Below, piece after piece: positions 47,917 through 58,425 of a DNA stretch of 64,000 nucleotides. The notes beneath the pieces were generated by a model. That model was not told the origin of the DNA. It made no database searches and was given only the letters and a program-made list of their open reading frames with translations. Position 1 is the first letter of the stretch, and the number at the start of each line of letters is the position of its first letter. Location of the stretch: contig NZ_JAPPUX010000001.1 of assembly GCF_026712185.1 (NCBI RefSeq), positions 496,001 to 560,000 of the forward strand, in the 5' to 3' direction. Source of the stretch: Nocardioides pini (GTDB lineage: Bacteria > Actinomycetota > Actinomycetes > Propionibacteriales > Nocardioidaceae). Position numbers and translations under genes: made by a program.

Positions 47917-49266
47917 ATGACGCGACTCTTCGGCACCGACGGCGTCCGCGGCCTGGCCAACGCCGACCTCACCGCCGAGCTCGCCCTCGAGCTCTCCGTG
48001 TGCGCGGCCCACGTCCTCGCCGACCGCGGCGAGTTCGAGGGCCACCGCCCCCTCGCAGTGGTCGGCCGCGACACCCGCATCTCGGGACAGTTCCTCGAGG
48101 CAGCGGTCGTCGCCGGCCTCGCCTCGGCGGGCGTGGACGTGCTCCTCCTCGGCGTGCTGCCGACGCCCGGCGTCGCCTACATGACCGACCGGCTCGGGGC
48201 CGACCTCGGCGTGATGCTCTCCGCCTCGCACAACCCGATGCCCGACAACGGCATCAAGTTCCTCGCCCGTGGTGGCCACAAGCTCGACGACGCCATCGAG
48301 ATCGCCATCGAGCGCCGCATGGGTGAGCCGTGGGAGCGGCCCACCGGGGGTGCCGTCGGCCGGGTCCGGGTCTACGACACCGCGGTCGAGGAGTACGCCG
48401 CCCACCTCGAGAGCACGATCAGCCACCCGCTCGTGGGGCTCACGGTCGTCCTCGACTGCGCCGCGGGCGCTGCCCACGCCGCGGGTCCGCGGGCGCTGGA
48501 GGACGCCGGCGCGACGGTGATCGCCATCCACGCCGACCCCGACGGCCTCAACATCAACGACGACTGCGGCTCCACCCACCTCGGTGACCTCCAGAAGGCC
48601 GTCGTCGAGCACGGCGCCCACGCCGGCTTCGCCCTCGACGGCGACGCCGACCGCTGCCTCGCGGTCGACGCCAAGGGCAACGTCGTCGACGGCGACCAGA
48701 TCCTCGCGATCCTGTCGCTCTCGCTGCTCGAGCAGGGCCGGCTGGCGAAGGACACCGTCGTCGCCACCGTGATGAGCAACCTCGGCTTCGTGCAGGCCAT
48801 GCGGGCCGGCGGTGTCGGCGTGCGCCAGACCAAGGTCGGCGACCGCTACGTCCTCGAGGCGATGAAGGTCTCCGGCTACAACCTCGGCGGCGAGCAGTCG
48901 GGCCACGTCATCCTGAGCGACCACGCCACCACCGGCGACGGCATCCTGACCGCGCTCCACGTCATGGAGCGGATGGCCACGACCGGCCGGTCGCTGGCCG
49001 ACCTCGCCTCGGTGATGTCCCGGCTCCCGCAGGTCCTGCTCAACGTCTCGGGCGTCGACAAGTCGCGCGCCGACGAGGACGCCGTGCTGGCCGCGGCCGT
49101 CGCGGAGGAGGAGGCGGTGCTGGGTGACCGGGGCCGCATCCTGCTGCGCCCCTCGGGCACCGAGCCGATCGTGCGCGTGATGGTCGAGGCTCCCACCGAG
49201 GACGAGGCCCAGGGCGTCGCCTCGCGGCTCGCCGACGTCGTACGCCAGCAGCTGGCCCTCGGGTGA
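47917..49266 (+). CDS. glmM: Phosphoglucosamine mutase
   Basis: 449 residues. [12 protein letters not shown] at the start; [17 protein letters not shown] holds the phosphoserine (Ser104, in ASHNP); DGDADRC is the Mg site; NLGGEQSGH and [14 protein letters not shown] are the sugar and phosphate loops. Converts glucosamine-6-P to glucosamine-1-P for UDP-GlcNAc, the step after GlmS. GTGA of the next gene overlaps its stop. Confidence 0.98.
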   Translation: MTRLFGTDGVRGLANADLTAELALELSVCAAHVLADRGEFEGHRPLAVVGRDTRISGQFLEAAVVAGLASAGVDVLLLGVLPTPGVAYMTDRLGADLGVMLSASHNPMPDNGIKFLARGGHKLDDAIEIAIERRMGEPWERPTGGAVGRVRVYDTAVEEYAAHLESTISHPLVGLTVVLDCAAGAAHAAGPRALEDAGATVIAIHADPDGLNINDDCGSTHLGDLQKAVVEHGAHAGFALDGDADRCLAVDAKGNVVDGDQILAILSLSLLEQGRLAKDTVVATVMSNLGFVQAMRAGGVGVRQTKVGDRYVLEAMKVSGYNLGGEQSGHVILSDHATTGDGILTALHVMERMATTGRSLADLASVMSRLPQVLLNVSGVDKSRADEDAVLAAAVAEEEAVLGDRGRILLRPSGTEPIVRVMVEAPTEDEAQGVASRLADVVRQQLALG

Positions 49267-49796
49267 CCACCGACCCGGCGCCGGCCGTCGAGGAGCACGA
49301 CCCACCGCACCGCCCGTGGTTGTCGCCCGGCGACATCGCCCTCGGGATCGGGATGGGGCTGGTGCTCGCCGTGGTGCTGGTGGCCCTGGTGCCCGGCACG
49401 CGCACCCACCTGTTCGGCGGCACCGAGCAGACCGAGACGACGGTCGTCGCGGTGAGCGAGCGACCCCGGACCGGGGAGGACGACCGGACCGTCACCTCCT
49501 ACGAGCTGCGCTGGTCCGAGGGCGACGACGTGAGGACCGCGACGTTCCGTCGGTCGGGGCCCCCGCAGCGCGAGGTCGGTGACACCTGGACGCTGTGGGT
49601 GTCGCCGGACGGCAGCTCGGTGGAGGCGAGCTCACCCCTCGCCACGTGGCTCTGGCTGGGGATCGGCATGCCCGCCTTCGTCCTCGTGATCGGCGCCCTC
49701 GTGCACTGGCGGGGACGGGTGATGGCGAGGTCGGCCGTGCGCGAGGCCGACCGGATCGAGGCGGCCCGCGAGCGCCGGCGCGCCTCGAGCTCCTAG
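49263..49796 (+). CDS. Two-helix membrane protein, DUF3592-like
   Basis: 177 residues. Transmembrane helices at about 28-45 ([21 protein letters not shown]) and 128-150 ([21 protein letters not shown]) flank an extracytoplasmic beta-rich part ([13 protein letters not shown] ... [20 protein letters not shown]), followed by a basic cytosolic end (RRRASSS). The layout resembles DUF3592 proteins. GTG start overlaps glmM by 4 nt. Its 3' end overlaps the convergent YqeY gene by 4 nt. Confidence 0.75.
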   Translation: MTTDPAPAVEEHDPPHRPWLSPGDIALGIGMGLVLAVVLVALVPGTRTHLFGGTEQTETTVVAVSERPRTGEDDRTVTSYELRWSEGDDVRTATFRRSGPPQREVGDTWTLWVSPDGSSVEASSPLATWLWLGIGMPAFVLVIGALVHWRGRVMARSAVREADRIEAARERRRASSS

Positions 49797-50143
49797 GCCT
49801 TCCGCAGCGCTGCGAGGCGGCGCGCCGCCTCCCGGGCTGCGGCGGCGCGCTCGGGCGCCGAGCAGGCGTACGCGCGCCCGGCCTCGTCGAGGGAGGTGAT
49901 CTCGGCGTCGAGGACGGCGAGCTCGTCGTCGTGCGTGAGGACGCGCCGCGCCGCCTCCGCGGCCCCGGCGCCGACGGGGGAGTCCTCGAGCGCGCCGGCG
50001 CGGGCGGCCGCGGGCACCGCCTCGGCGTTCTCGAGCGCGGCGAGCGCGGTCCGCAGCGTCGACACGGTCTCGGCGTCCCGGGCGCGGCGAGCCTCGAGGA
50101 GGGCGGTGCGCAACCGGCTGCGCAGCGGGGAGTCGGTGGTCAT
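49793..50143 (-). CDS. GatB/YqeY-like domain protein
   Basis: 116 residues. The start TTDSPLRSRLRTALLEARRARDAETVSTLRTALAALENAEAV and the Ala-rich helical C-terminus match the YqeY family, which shares its fold with the tail of GatB. Often found near amidotransferase or rpoD genes; here it faces glmM. The C-terminal half is shorter than the usual 150 residues. ATG 50143. Confidence 0.75.
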   Translation of the reverse strand: MTTDSPLRSRLRTALLEARRARDAETVSTLRTALAALENAEAVPAAARAGALEDSPVGAGAAEAARRVLTHDDELAVLDAEITSLDEAGRAYACSAPERAAAAREAARRLAALRKA

Positions 50144-50215
50144 CCCTCGACCCTTCCGCAGCCGGGGCGTCGTACGCACCCCGTTATCCGGGTGCCGGTC
50201 GCCGTCCCGGGCCAC

Positions 50216-50221
50216 TAGCGT
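50216..50221 (+). promoter_or_regulatory. Putative -10 element of the second tandem GNAT gene
   Basis: TAGCGT, 7 nt before GTG 50229. Confidence 0.45.
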
Positions 50222-50228
50222 CACGGCC

Positions 50229-51227
50229 GTGGGCGTCGACATCGAGCAGTTCAACCCGCACAACCAGGCGGCGCTGCGCGCGTGGTGGGAGGTCGGGCAC
50301 GCGGCCACCGCCGACCGCCCCGGCCGGCCGTGGCCGCTGTGGGAGCAGAGCCGGGTCGCGCTGCCGACCCCCAACCCCGAGCGGGGCCTCACGCTGGTGG
50401 CCGCGATCGACGGCCGCGAGATGGTCGGCGCCGGCCTCGTCGTCCGACCGCTGAGGGAGAACCTGCACACCGCCATGGCGTTCGCCTACGTCCGGCCCGA
50501 CCGCATCCGCGAGGGCATCGGCCGCCGCCTCGTGCAGGAGCTCGAGGTGGTCGCGGCGGGCGACCGTCGTACGACGGTCCAGAGCGAGGCCTACCTGCCG
50601 CCCGGCGGGTCGGGCACCGGGCCGGAGCTCTTCGCCCGCGCGATGGGCTACGACGTGGCCAGCCGCGAGTCCATGAAGGAGCTCACCCTCGCCGACTTCG
50701 TCGCCCGTCGGGACGCGCTCGCGGCGTCGGCCCCGGTCCCGGACGGCTACCGCGTCGTCACCTTCGACACCGTTTGCCCCGACGAGCACCTGGCGTCGTT
50801 CGGGCGGTTGCTCGGCCTGCTGCTCGCGGAGGTGCCGCTCGGCGAGCTCGACCTCCAGGACTCCGAGTGGACCCCGGAGCGCATCCGCGCGGCCGAGCAG
50901 CGGCAGGTGGCCGTGGGCCGGCACGTGCTGACGGCGCTGGCGATCGCCCCGGACGGCTCAGTGGCCGGCGCGTCCGACGTACGCGTCGACGACAACGACC
51001 CGGACCACGGCCTGGTCGGCATCACGATCGTCGACCCCGCCCACCGTGGCAGGCGGCTGGGGCTGGTCCTCAAGACGGCGACCCACGACCTGGCGGTCGC
51101 GGGCTGGCCCGATCTCGTCTCGGTCGACACCTCCAACGCCGAGGTGAACACCTGGATGAACGCCGTCAACGAGGCGCTGGGCTACCGCACGATCGAGACG
51201 CTGCTGGAGCTGCAGAAGAAGCTGTGA
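50229..51227 (+). CDS. Tandem GNAT acetyltransferase, paralogue B
   Basis: 332 residues, two GNAT folds: first with AFAYVRPDRIREGIGRRLVQELEVVAAG, second with GITIVDPAHRGRRLGLVLKTATHDLAVAGW (loop HRGRRLG). Its C-terminus (TSNAEVNTWMNAVNEALGYRTIETLLELQKKL) parallels that of the gene at 23160. GTG start, leaderless. A 91-bp minisatellite follows its stop within 8 nt. Confidence 0.88.
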   Translation: MGVDIEQFNPHNQAALRAWWEVGHAATADRPGRPWPLWEQSRVALPTPNPERGLTLVAAIDGREMVGAGLVVRPLRENLHTAMAFAYVRPDRIREGIGRRLVQELEVVAAGDRRTTVQSEAYLPPGGSGTGPELFARAMGYDVASRESMKELTLADFVARRDALAASAPVPDGYRVVTFDTVCPDEHLASFGRLLGLLLAEVPLGELDLQDSEWTPERIRAAEQRQVAVGRHVLTALAIAPDGSVAGASDVRVDDNDPDHGLVGITIVDPAHRGRRLGLVLKTATHDLAVAGWPDLVSVDTSNAEVNTWMNAVNEALGYRTIETLLELQKKL

Positions 51228-51234
51228 GCATCGG

Positions 51235-51325
51235 GCGTCGGTCCCGGCGTCGGTCCCGGCGTCGGTCCCGGCGTGGTCCCGGCGTGGTCCCGGCGTGGTC
51301 CCGGCGTGGTCCCGGCGTGGTCCCG
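51235..51325. repeat. Minisatellite: three 12-mers then five 11-mers
   Basis: GCGTCGGTCCCG x3 (51235-51270), then GCGTGGTCCCG x5 (51271-51325), with one partial unit after. The 11-mer differs from the 12-mer by loss of one base. Non-coding, 7 nt after the GNAT stop. Confidence 0.95.
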
Positions 51326-51453
51326 GCGTCGTAGGTCTCGCGCGCCCAGGACCTGCGTCAGGTGGGTCTCGGCCCAGTCGGGCAGCGCCCTTGCCGCGGC
51401 TGATCGTGGAGGATCTGAGTCACCAGGTGGCCCGGATCTTCCACGCTGTCGCC

Positions 51454-51479
51454 GGAGTCCCCGGATATCCGGGGACTCC
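51454..51479. terminator. Terminator palindrome between GNAT and coaA
   Basis: Perfect 26-bp palindrome (13-bp arms, GGAGTCCCCGGAT), centred on GATATC, between convergent genes. A second imperfect stem (CGTGGAGGATC / GATCTTCCACG) lies just before. Confidence 0.7.
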
Positions 51480-51488
51480 AGACGCGCC

Positions 51489-52481
51489 TCAGAGCTTGCG
51501 CAGCCGCACGTAGCGGACGGAGTGGTCGGCGTCCTTGCGGAGGACGAGGTTGGCGCGGGAGCGGGTGGGGGCGACGTTCTGGACGAGGTTCGGCTCGTTG
51601 ATGGAGTCCCAGATGCGCGTGGCCTGGTCGACGGCCTCGTCGTGGGAGAGCGCGGCGTACTTGCGGAAGTACGACGCCGGGTCGCGGAACGCGGTCTCGC
51701 GCAGGCGGAGGAAGCGGTCGACGTACCAGCGCTTGATGTCGGTCAGCGCGGCGTCGACGTAGACGGAGAAGTCGAAGAAGTCGCTCACCGCGAGGCCCGT
51801 GCGGCCGTCCTCGCGCACCCGGGCCGGCTGGAGGACGTTGAGCCCCTCGATGATCACGATGTCGGGCCGCTTGACCACGACCTTCTCGTCGGGCAGCACG
51901 TCGTAGACGAGGTGGGAGTAGATCGGGGCCTCGACCTCGTCCTTGCCCGACTTGATGTCGATGACGAACTTGAGCAGTGCCTTGCGGTCGTAGGACTCGG
52001 GGAAGCCCTTGCGGTGCAGGATGCCCCGCCGCTCGAGCTCGGCGTTGGGCAGCAGGAAGCCGTCGGTCGTGACCAGCGCGACGTTGGGGTGCTCGGGCCA
52101 GTGGGCGAGCATCTGCTGCAGCACGCGGGCGGTGGTCGACTTGCCGACCGCCACGGATCCCGCGAGCCCGATCACGAACGGCGTACGGGGCGGGGTGACG
52201 CGGTGCAGGAACTCCTCCTGCTCGCGGTGGAGCCGGGAGTTCGCGGCGACGTAGAGGCTCAGCAGGCGCGACAGCGGGAGGTAGACCTGCTCGATCTCGC
52301 GCAGGTCGAGCTGGTCGCCGAGGCCGCGGAGCCGGACGACCTCCTCGCGCGTCAGGGTCGTCTCGGCCGTGCCGACCAGCTCGGCCCACGCGGCCCGCTC
52401 GAGCTCGACGTAGGGGGACGTCTCGCTCCCCGGCGAGCTGCCGGAGGTCGTGCCGTGGGAGGGCCGTGCGACCTCGGACAT
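51489..52481 (-). CDS. coaA: Pantothenate kinase, type I
   Basis: 330 residues. [24 protein letters not shown] (Walker A GSVAVGKS), [65 protein letters not shown] and the end [25 protein letters not shown] fit the CoaA family, which makes 4'-phosphopantothenate at the first step of CoA synthesis. The first 25 residues ([20 protein letters not shown]) are a flexible lead. CACAAT lies 7 nt before ATG. Divergent from glmS. Confidence 0.97.
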   Translation of the reverse strand: MSEVARPSHGTTSGSSPGSETSPYVELERAAWAELVGTAETTLTREEVVRLRGLGDQLDLREIEQVYLPLSRLLSLYVAANSRLHREQEEFLHRVTPPRTPFVIGLAGSVAVGKSTTARVLQQMLAHWPEHPNVALVTTDGFLLPNAELERRGILHRKGFPESYDRKALLKFVIDIKSGKDEVEAPIYSHLVYDVLPDEKVVVKRPDIVIIEGLNVLQPARVREDGRTGLAVSDFFDFSVYVDAALTDIKRWYVDRFLRLRETAFRDPASYFRKYAALSHDEAVDQATRIWDSINEPNLVQNVAPTRSRANLVLRKDADHSVRYVRLRKL

Positions 52482-52542
52482 GGGTGCGATTGTGGCACCG
52501 CACGCGGGCGAGGCCGTGCAGCGGCCTGCCGATGGACGCCGA

Positions 52543-52548
52543 TAGACT
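52543..52548 (+). promoter_or_regulatory. Putative -10 element of glmS
   Basis: TAGACT, 8 nt before ATG 52557; leaderless arrangement. On the other strand CACAAT (52494-52489) serves coaA. Confidence 0.5.
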
Positions 52549-52556
52549 CCGCGGCC

Positions 52557-54401
52557 ATGTGTGGAATCGTCGGGTACGTAGGTGCCAAGCCGGCCGAGGG
52601 CGTCGTGATCGAGGGCCTCAGGCGCCTGGAGTACCGGGGGTACGACTCGGCCGGGATCGCCCTCGTCGACGGCGGCACGATCGTGTCCGACAAGCGTGCC
52701 GGCAAGCTGGCCAACCTCGAGAAGGCCATCGTCGACTCCCCGCTGCCGCAGGTCACCACCGGCATCGGCCACACCCGCTGGGCGACCCACGGCCCGCCGA
52801 CCGACCGCAACGCCCACCCGCACCTGGGTCGCGCGCGCCGCGTCGCGCTCGTCCACAACGGGATCATCGAGAACTTCGCCGAGCTGCGCCAGCGCCTCGA
52901 GTCCGAGGGCGTCGAGATGGCCTCCGACACCGACACCGAGGTGGCCGCCCACCTGCTCGAGGAGCAGCTCGAGACGGGGGTCGACCTGACCGTCGCCATG
53001 CAGAACGTCTGCCGCGACCTCGAGGGCGCCTTCACGCTCGTCGCCGTCGACTCCCAGGACCCCGACCGCGTGGTCGCGGCCCGTCGCAACAGCCCGCTCG
53101 TGGTCGGCATCGGCGAGGGCGAGAACTTCCTCGGCTCCGACGTCGCGGCGTTCATCGAGCACACCCGCGAGGCGATGGAGCTCGACCAGGACCAGGTCGT
53201 CACCATCACCCGCGAGGGCGTGAGCGTCTCCGGCTTCGACGGCACGCCCGCCGAGGGCCGTCGCTACCACGTCGACTGGGACCTCTCGGCCGCCGAGAAG
53301 GACGGCCACGACTGGTTCATGCGTAAGGAGATCTTCGAGCAGCCGCGCGCGGTCGCCGACTCGCTCCTCGGACGTCGGGGCACCGACGGCCTGCTGCAGC
53401 TCGACGAGATGCGCCTGTCCGACCAGGACCTGCGCGACATCGACAAGATCATCATCATCGCCGCCGGCACGTCGTTCTACGCCGGCATGGTCGCCAAGTA
53501 CGCCATCGAGCACTGGTGCCGCATCCCGGTGGAGGTCGAGCTCGCGAGCGAGTTCCGCTACCGCGACCCGATCCTCACCGCCTCGACGCTCGTCGTCGCG
53601 ATCAGCCAGTCCGGCGAGACCGCCGACACCCTGCAGGCGATCCGCCACGCGCGGGTGCAGCGCTCGAAGGTGCTGGCCATCTGCAACACCAACGGCTCGA
53701 CCATCCCGCGCGAGTCCGACGGCGTGATCTACACCCACGCCGGCCCCGAGATCGGCGTCGCCTCCACCAAGGGCTTCCTCACCCAGCTCGTCGCCTGCTA
53801 CCTCCTCGCGCTCTACCTCGCGCAGGTGAAGGGCACCCGCTACGGCGACGAGATCTCCCAGGTCATGGACCAGCTCGAGGAGATGCCCGGCCACATCGAG
53901 ACCGTGCTGGCGAAGGCCGAGGAGGTCTACGCCCTGGCCCGCGACCACGTGGACAACCGCTCGGTGCTGTTCCTCGGCCGCCACGCCGGCTACCCCGTGG
54001 CCCTCGAGGGGGCCCTCAAGCTCAAGGAGATCGCCTACCTCCACGCCGAGGGCTTCGCCGCCGGCGAGCTCAAGCACGGCCCGATCGCGCTGGTGGAGGA
54101 GGGCCTGCCGATCCTGTGCGTGGTGCCGCCCCGGGGCCGCGACCAGCTGCACGACAAGATGATCAGCGGCATCCAGGAGGTGCGGGCGCGCGGCGCCCGC
54201 ACGCTGTGCCTGGCCGAGGAGGGCGACACCGCCATCACGCCGTACGCCGACGTGCTGATCACGCTGCCCCAGGTGCCGGTGCTGCTCCAGCCGCTCGTCG
54301 CCGTCGTGCCGCTGCAGCTGTTCGCGTGCGAGCTCGCCACCCAGCTCGGCCACGACGTCGACCAGCCGCGCAACCTCGCCAAGTCCGTCACGGTCGAGTA
54401 G
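52557..54401 (+). CDS. glmS: Glutamine-fructose-6-phosphate aminotransferase
   Basis: 614 residues. Cys2 in MCGIVGYVG is the glutaminase nucleophile; [30 protein letters not shown] and SDTDTEV form the glutamine site. Two SIS domains follow ([70 protein letters not shown]), with the C-terminal [13 protein letters not shown] loop complete. Makes glucosamine-6-P, the input for GlmM at 47917. No glmS ribozyme features upstream. Confidence 0.98.
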   Translation: MCGIVGYVGAKPAEGVVIEGLRRLEYRGYDSAGIALVDGGTIVSDKRAGKLANLEKAIVDSPLPQVTTGIGHTRWATHGPPTDRNAHPHLGRARRVALVHNGIIENFAELRQRLESEGVEMASDTDTEVAAHLLEEQLETGVDLTVAMQNVCRDLEGAFTLVAVDSQDPDRVVAARRNSPLVVGIGEGENFLGSDVAAFIEHTREAMELDQDQVVTITREGVSVSGFDGTPAEGRRYHVDWDLSAAEKDGHDWFMRKEIFEQPRAVADSLLGRRGTDGLLQLDEMRLSDQDLRDIDKIIIIAAGTSFYAGMVAKYAIEHWCRIPVEVELASEFRYRDPILTASTLVVAISQSGETADTLQAIRHARVQRSKVLAICNTNGSTIPRESDGVIYTHAGPEIGVASTKGFLTQLVACYLLALYLAQVKGTRYGDEISQVMDQLEEMPGHIETVLAKAEEVYALARDHVDNRSVLFLGRHAGYPVALEGALKLKEIAYLHAEGFAAGELKHGPIALVEEGLPILCVVPPRGRDQLHDKMISGIQEVRARGARTLCLAEEGDTAITPYADVLITLPQVPVLLQPLVAVVPLQLFACELATQLGHDVDQPRNLAKSVTVE

Positions 54402-54416
54402 GGCCCGGGGACTCGC

Positions 54417-54770
54417 GTGCCGGTCATCGGCGTGGGCATCGACGTGGTCGACATCGACCGCTTCGTGCAGTCCCTCGAGCGCACCCCGTCGCTGCGCGGC
54501 CGGCTGTTCACCGATGCCGAGGCGTCGCGGCCGCCGGCCTCGCTGGCCGCGCGCTTCGCCGCCAAGGAGGCCATCGCCAAGGCGCTCGGGGCACCCGTCG
54601 GGATGGCGTGGCACGACGCCGAGATCGTCTCGGAGGAGACCGGGCGCCCGCGCTTCGAGATCCGCGGCACCGTCGCCGCCCGCGCCGAGGCGATGGGGGT
54701 CGTCCACGTCCACGTCTCGCTGTCCCACGACGCCGGCATCGCCTCGGCCGTCGTGGTGCTGGAGAGCTGA
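54417..54770 (+). CDS. acpS: Holo-[acyl-carrier-protein] synthase
   Basis: 117 residues. [12 protein letters not shown] (Mg Asp), the [12 protein letters not shown] helix with the second acidic ligand, and [18 protein letters not shown]. Transfers phosphopantetheine from CoA to apo-ACP, so it uses the product of the CoaA pathway. GTG start 15 nt after glmS; the downstream nnr gene is 9 nt away. Confidence 0.96.
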   Translation: MPVIGVGIDVVDIDRFVQSLERTPSLRGRLFTDAEASRPPASLAARFAAKEAIAKALGAPVGMAWHDAEIVSEETGRPRFEIRGTVAARAEAMGVVHVHVSLSHDAGIASAVVVLES

Positions 54771-54779
54771 GGAGCGGCC

Positions 54780-56180
54780 GTGCTGCACGCCCACCTCGTC
54801 GAGGACGTACGCCGCGCGGAGGCGGCCGCGATGGCCCGCCTGCCCCACGGCGCCCTTATGCAGCGCGCCGCCGCCGGCCTGGCCGCCGCGGTCCTCGACC
54901 TGCTCGGTGGCGGCTACGGCCGGCGCGTGCTCCTGCTGGTCGGCCCGGGTGACAACGGTGGCGACGCGCTCTGGGCCGGTGCCCGGCTCGCGGCGCGGGG
55001 CGCGGCGGTCGAGGCGCTGCTCCTGGCCGACCACGTGCACGACGCGGGGCTCGCAGCCCTCCGCGCCGCCGGCGGCCGTGCGACCCGTGACCTCGACGCG
55101 CTCCACCCGACCCCCGACGTGCTGGTGGACGGCATCGTCGGCATCGGCGGTCGCCCCGGCCTCCGCCCCGGCGCCGTCGCGGTCCTCGAGCGCTTCGCCC
55201 CGGTGCCCGTCGTCGCCGTCGACGTGCCGTCGGGCGTCGACGTCGACGGCGGCACCCTCGACGGTCCCCACGTCCGCGCCGACCTCACCGTCACCTTCGG
55301 CACCCACAAGGTCGCCCACCTCGTCGATCCCGCCTGCCTCGCCAGCGGTGCCGTCCACCTCGTCGACCTCGGCCTCGACGCCGACGAGCTCGGGCGGCCG
55401 GCGGTCGAGGCGCTCCAGCCCGACGACGTCCGTGCCCTGCTGCCGCGCCCCGACGACGTCGCGCACAAGTACACCCGCGGCGTCGTCGGTGTCCGGGCCG
55501 GCTCGGGCACCTACCCGGGTGCCGCCCTGCTCGCCGTGTCCGGCGCCAACGCGGGGCTGGTCGGGATGGTCCGCTACGTCGGTCCGCAGGCGATCGCCGA
55601 CACCGTGCGCAGCACGCACCCCGAGGTCGTCGGCGACGGCAGGGTCCAGGCCTGGGTCGTCGGCCCGGGAGGTGGTGACGACGCCGGCCGGATGCTCGCC
55701 GAGGCCCGCGCGGACGACGTACCGGTGGTGGTCGACGCCGACGCGCTGCGGCACGTGGACGGGACGGTGCCCGGCTGCGTGCTGACCCCGCACGCCGGCG
55801 AGCTGGCCGCGATGGTGGAGGTCGAGCGCGAGGACGTCGAGGCCGCACCGCTGGCGCACGCGCGCGCCGCGGCGACCCGCTTCGACTGCGTCGTGCTGCT
55901 GAAGGGGCACCACACGCTGGTGGCGCACCCCGACGGGAGGGTCCGGGTGACCACCACCGGGGTGCCGTGGCTCGCCACCGCCGGTGCCGGCGACGTGCTC
56001 GCCGGGCTGGTCGGTGCGCTGCTCGCCGCTGGACTGGAGCCGTACGACGCTGCGTCGGTCGGGTCGTGGCTGCACGGCGCCGCCGCGACCCAGGCGGCCG
56101 CCGGCGGCCCGCTGACGGCGAGCCGGGTCGCGGTCCAGATCCCGCGGCTGGTGCGCGACACGCTCGCAGGTTTGGGATGA
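54780..56180 (+). CDS. nnr: Bifunctional NAD(P)H-hydrate epimerase/dehydratase
   Basis: 466 residues. N-terminal YjeF_N epimerase domain ([43 protein letters not shown]) joined to a C-terminal carbohydrate-kinase-fold ADP-dependent dehydratase ([62 protein letters not shown]). Repairs damaged NAD(P)H hydrates. Both halves look complete. GTG start. Confidence 0.95.
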   Translation: MLHAHLVEDVRRAEAAAMARLPHGALMQRAAAGLAAAVLDLLGGGYGRRVLLLVGPGDNGGDALWAGARLAARGAAVEALLLADHVHDAGLAALRAAGGRATRDLDALHPTPDVLVDGIVGIGGRPGLRPGAVAVLERFAPVPVVAVDVPSGVDVDGGTLDGPHVRADLTVTFGTHKVAHLVDPACLASGAVHLVDLGLDADELGRPAVEALQPDDVRALLPRPDDVAHKYTRGVVGVRAGSGTYPGAALLAVSGANAGLVGMVRYVGPQAIADTVRSTHPEVVGDGRVQAWVVGPGGGDDAGRMLAEARADDVPVVVDADALRHVDGTVPGCVLTPHAGELAAMVEVEREDVEAAPLAHARAAATRFDCVVLLKGHHTLVAHPDGRVRVTTTGVPWLATAGAGDVLAGLVGALLAAGLEPYDAASVGSWLHGAAATQAAAGGPLTASRVAVQIPRLVRDTLAGLG

Positions 56181-56188
56181 TCGTGGGC

Positions 56189-57364
56189 ATGACCGATCCC
56201 GTGCCGTCGCGCGCCGAGATCGTCGTGGACGTCGCCGCCGTCCGGCACAACGTGCGGATCCTCAAGGACCTGGTGAGCGTCGACGGTCCCGTGCAGCTGA
56301 TGGCGGTCGTCAAGGCCGACGGCTACGGCCACGGCATGGTCGAGGTGGCCGCCGCCGCTCGCGACGCCGGCGCGGACTGGCTCGGCGTGGCGACCATCGA
56401 GGAGGCGCTCGCGCTGCGCGCCGCCGGTGACCACGGCCCGCTGCTGTGCTGGCTCAGCGCCCCCGGTGACGACTTCGCCGCCGCGGTCGCGGCCGGGGTC
56501 GAGGTCACCGCCTACTCGGTCGCCGAGCTCGAGGAGGTCGCCGGCGCCGGGCCCGCGCGGGTGCAGCTCAAGGTCGACACGGGACTCTCCCGCGGCGGCG
56601 CACCCCGCTCGGAGTGGGAGCACCTCTTCTCCGTCGCCCACGACCTCGAACGGCAGGGCCGGATCACCGTCACCGGCATCTGGTCGCACCTCGCCGCCAG
56701 CGACGAGCCCGCCCACCCGGCCAACGACGCCCAGGAGGCGGCCTTCCGCGAGGCGCTCGCGCTGGCCGACGCGGCCGGGCTCGACCCGGACGTCACCCAC
56801 CTCGCCAACTCCGCCGCGGCGATCCTGCGCCCCTCGGCCCACTTCGACCTCGTCCGCTGCGGCATCGCGACGTACGGCCTCGACCCGGCGCCCGGCGTCA
56901 CCCCGCGCCTCGGCCTCCGGCCGGCGATGACCGTGCGTGCCCGTCTCCTGATGAGCAAGGCCGTCCGCGCCGGCGACGGCGTCTCCTACGGGCACACCTG
57001 GCACGCCGTGGAGGACACCACCGTCGGCGTCGTGCCGGCCGGCTACGGCGACGGCGTGCCGCGAGCCGCCGGCAACGCCGCCCACGTCTGGGTCGAGGAC
57101 TCCCAGCGACCGGTCCGCGGGCGCGTGTGCATGGACCAGCTCGTCGTCGACCTCCACGGTGAGCTGCCGCCGAGCGGCACCGAGGTGGTCCTCTTCGGTC
57201 CCGGTGACCTCGGCGAGCCCACCGCCCAGGACTGGGCGGACGCGGTCGGCACGATCAGCTACGAGATCGTGACCCGCGTCGGCGGCCGGCTGGTCCGCCG
57301 GCACGTGGACAGCGACGCGCTGGCCGAGGACGAGCCCGAGGACACCGGAAGGACCACCCGTTGA
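56189..57364 (+). CDS. alr: Alanine racemase
   Basis: 391 residues. [12 protein letters not shown] with the PLP lysine (Lys42), [10 protein letters not shown] with the base tyrosine, GYGDGVPR and [11 protein letters not shown]. Makes D-Ala for peptidoglycan. Two starts compete: ATG 56189 (used) and ATG 56177, which overlaps the nnr stop (ATGA) and adds MIVG. The TTGA of the next gene overlaps its stop. Confidence 0.97.
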   Translation: MTDPVPSRAEIVVDVAAVRHNVRILKDLVSVDGPVQLMAVVKADGYGHGMVEVAAAARDAGADWLGVATIEEALALRAAGDHGPLLCWLSAPGDDFAAAVAAGVEVTAYSVAELEEVAGAGPARVQLKVDTGLSRGGAPRSEWEHLFSVAHDLERQGRITVTGIWSHLAASDEPAHPANDAQEAAFREALALADAAGLDPDVTHLANSAAAILRPSAHFDLVRCGIATYGLDPAPGVTPRLGLRPAMTVRARLLMSKAVRAGDGVSYGHTWHAVEDTTVGVVPAGYGDGVPRAAGNAAHVWVEDSQRPVRGRVCMDQLVVDLHGELPPSGTEVVLFGPGDLGEPTAQDWADAVGTISYEIVTRVGGRLVRRHVDSDALAEDEPEDTGRTTR

Positions 57365-58425
57365 GCATCAAGGGCCGCATCTTCGGCACCGTCGTGGGCG
57401 CAGCCGGCCTGGCCGCTGCCGCCGGAGCCGTCGGCATCGCCCGCCAGAACCGCATCATCGGCAACCGGGTCGCCGGCGAGGAGGTGGCGTTCGGTGCGCT
57501 GCACAGCCCACGGCGGGTGGTCGTCGCCGACGACGCGATCGACCTCCACGTCGAGATCGACGAGCCGGAGGACTTCGGCGGCGTGCCGGCCACCGACGAC
57601 GACCTGACGGTCGTCTTCGTGCACGGCTACTCGCTCAACCTGGACTCCTGGCACTTCCAGCGTGCGGCCTACCGCGGCCAGGTGCGCACGGTCTTCTACG
57701 ACCAGCGCAGCCACGGGCGGTCGGCCCGCTCCGACGAGGAGCACTGCACGATCGAGCAGCTCGGCCACGACCTGCGCCGGGTCATCGAGCACACCGTCCC
57801 GGGACGCTGCGTCGTCGTCGGCCACTCGATGGGCGGGATGAGCGTCATCTCCCTCGCCGAGCAGCACCCCGAGCTCTTCGGCGACAAGGTCGTCGGCGCC
57901 GCCCTCATCTCGACCACGGCCGGCGGCCTCGACGCCGGCCGCATCCTGTTCCCGATGCTGCCCCTGGGCCTCGGCGGCCGCTTCCTCGGCCGGGCCGTGC
58001 GCACCCTCGACCGCGGCCACAGGGTCGTCGACCTCGCGCGCTCGTGGGGCCACGCCGTCGCCGACGTGGTCACCGACCGCTACGCCTTCGGCGACGACGT
58101 ACCCGCCGCGATGGTGGAGTTCGTCTACTCGATGCTCGACGCGACGCCGTTCGCCGTCGTCGCGGACTTCTACCCCGCCTTCGCGAGCCTCGACCACTTC
58201 GACCACCTCGAGCCGCTGGGCCGGGTGCCCACGGCGATCATCTGCGGCACCGAGGACAAGATCACCTCGATCGGGCACAGCCGCAAGCTGCACAGCCGGA
58301 TCCCGGGCTCCAGCCTGCTGGAGTGCGAGGGTGCCGGTCACATGGTGCTGCTCGAGCGGCACAAGCAGGTCACCGCCGAGCTCGACGACCTCATCTCGCT
58401 CGCCCAGGGGCAGGGCCCGCTGTGA
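57361..58425 (+). CDS. Alpha/beta hydrolase
   Basis: 354 residues. N-terminal hydrophobic stretch (IFGTVVGAAGLAAAAGAVGIA) may be a membrane anchor. VVFVHGYSLNLDSWHFQ is the oxyanion region, VVVGHSMGGMSVISLAEQ carries the nucleophile Ser, GTEDKITS the Asp, and GAGHMVLLERH the His. The position between alr and tsaE is conserved in actinobacteria, but no substrate is known. TTG start, overlapping the alr stop. Confidence 0.9.
   Translation: MSIKGRIFGTVVGAAGLAAAAGAVGIARQNRIIGNRVAGEEVAFGALHSPRRVVVADDAIDLHVEIDEPEDFGGVPATDDDLTVVFVHGYSLNLDSWHFQRAAYRGQVRTVFYDQRSHGRSARSDEEHCTIEQLGHDLRRVIEHTVPGRCVVVGHSMGGMSVISLAEQHPELFGDKVVGAALISTTAGGLDAGRILFPMLPLGLGGRFLGRAVRTLDRGHRVVDLARSWGHAVADVVTDRYAFGDDVPAAMVEFVYSMLDATPFAVVADFYPAFASLDHFDHLEPLGRVPTAIICGTEDKITSIGHSRKLHSRIPGSSLLECEGAGHMVLLERHKQVTAELDDLISLAQGQGPL

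Noticed and set aside
51235..51325. CRISPR array
   Set aside because: Units are contiguous with no spacers, and there are no cas genes.
52482..52556. glmS ribozyme or other riboswitch
   Set aside because: Only 75 bp between coaA and glmS, with both genes apparently leaderless.
51489..56075. Minus-strand open frame of 1,528 codons
   Set aside because: Its last part is coaA; the rest lies opposite glmS, acpS and nnr and is a shadow.
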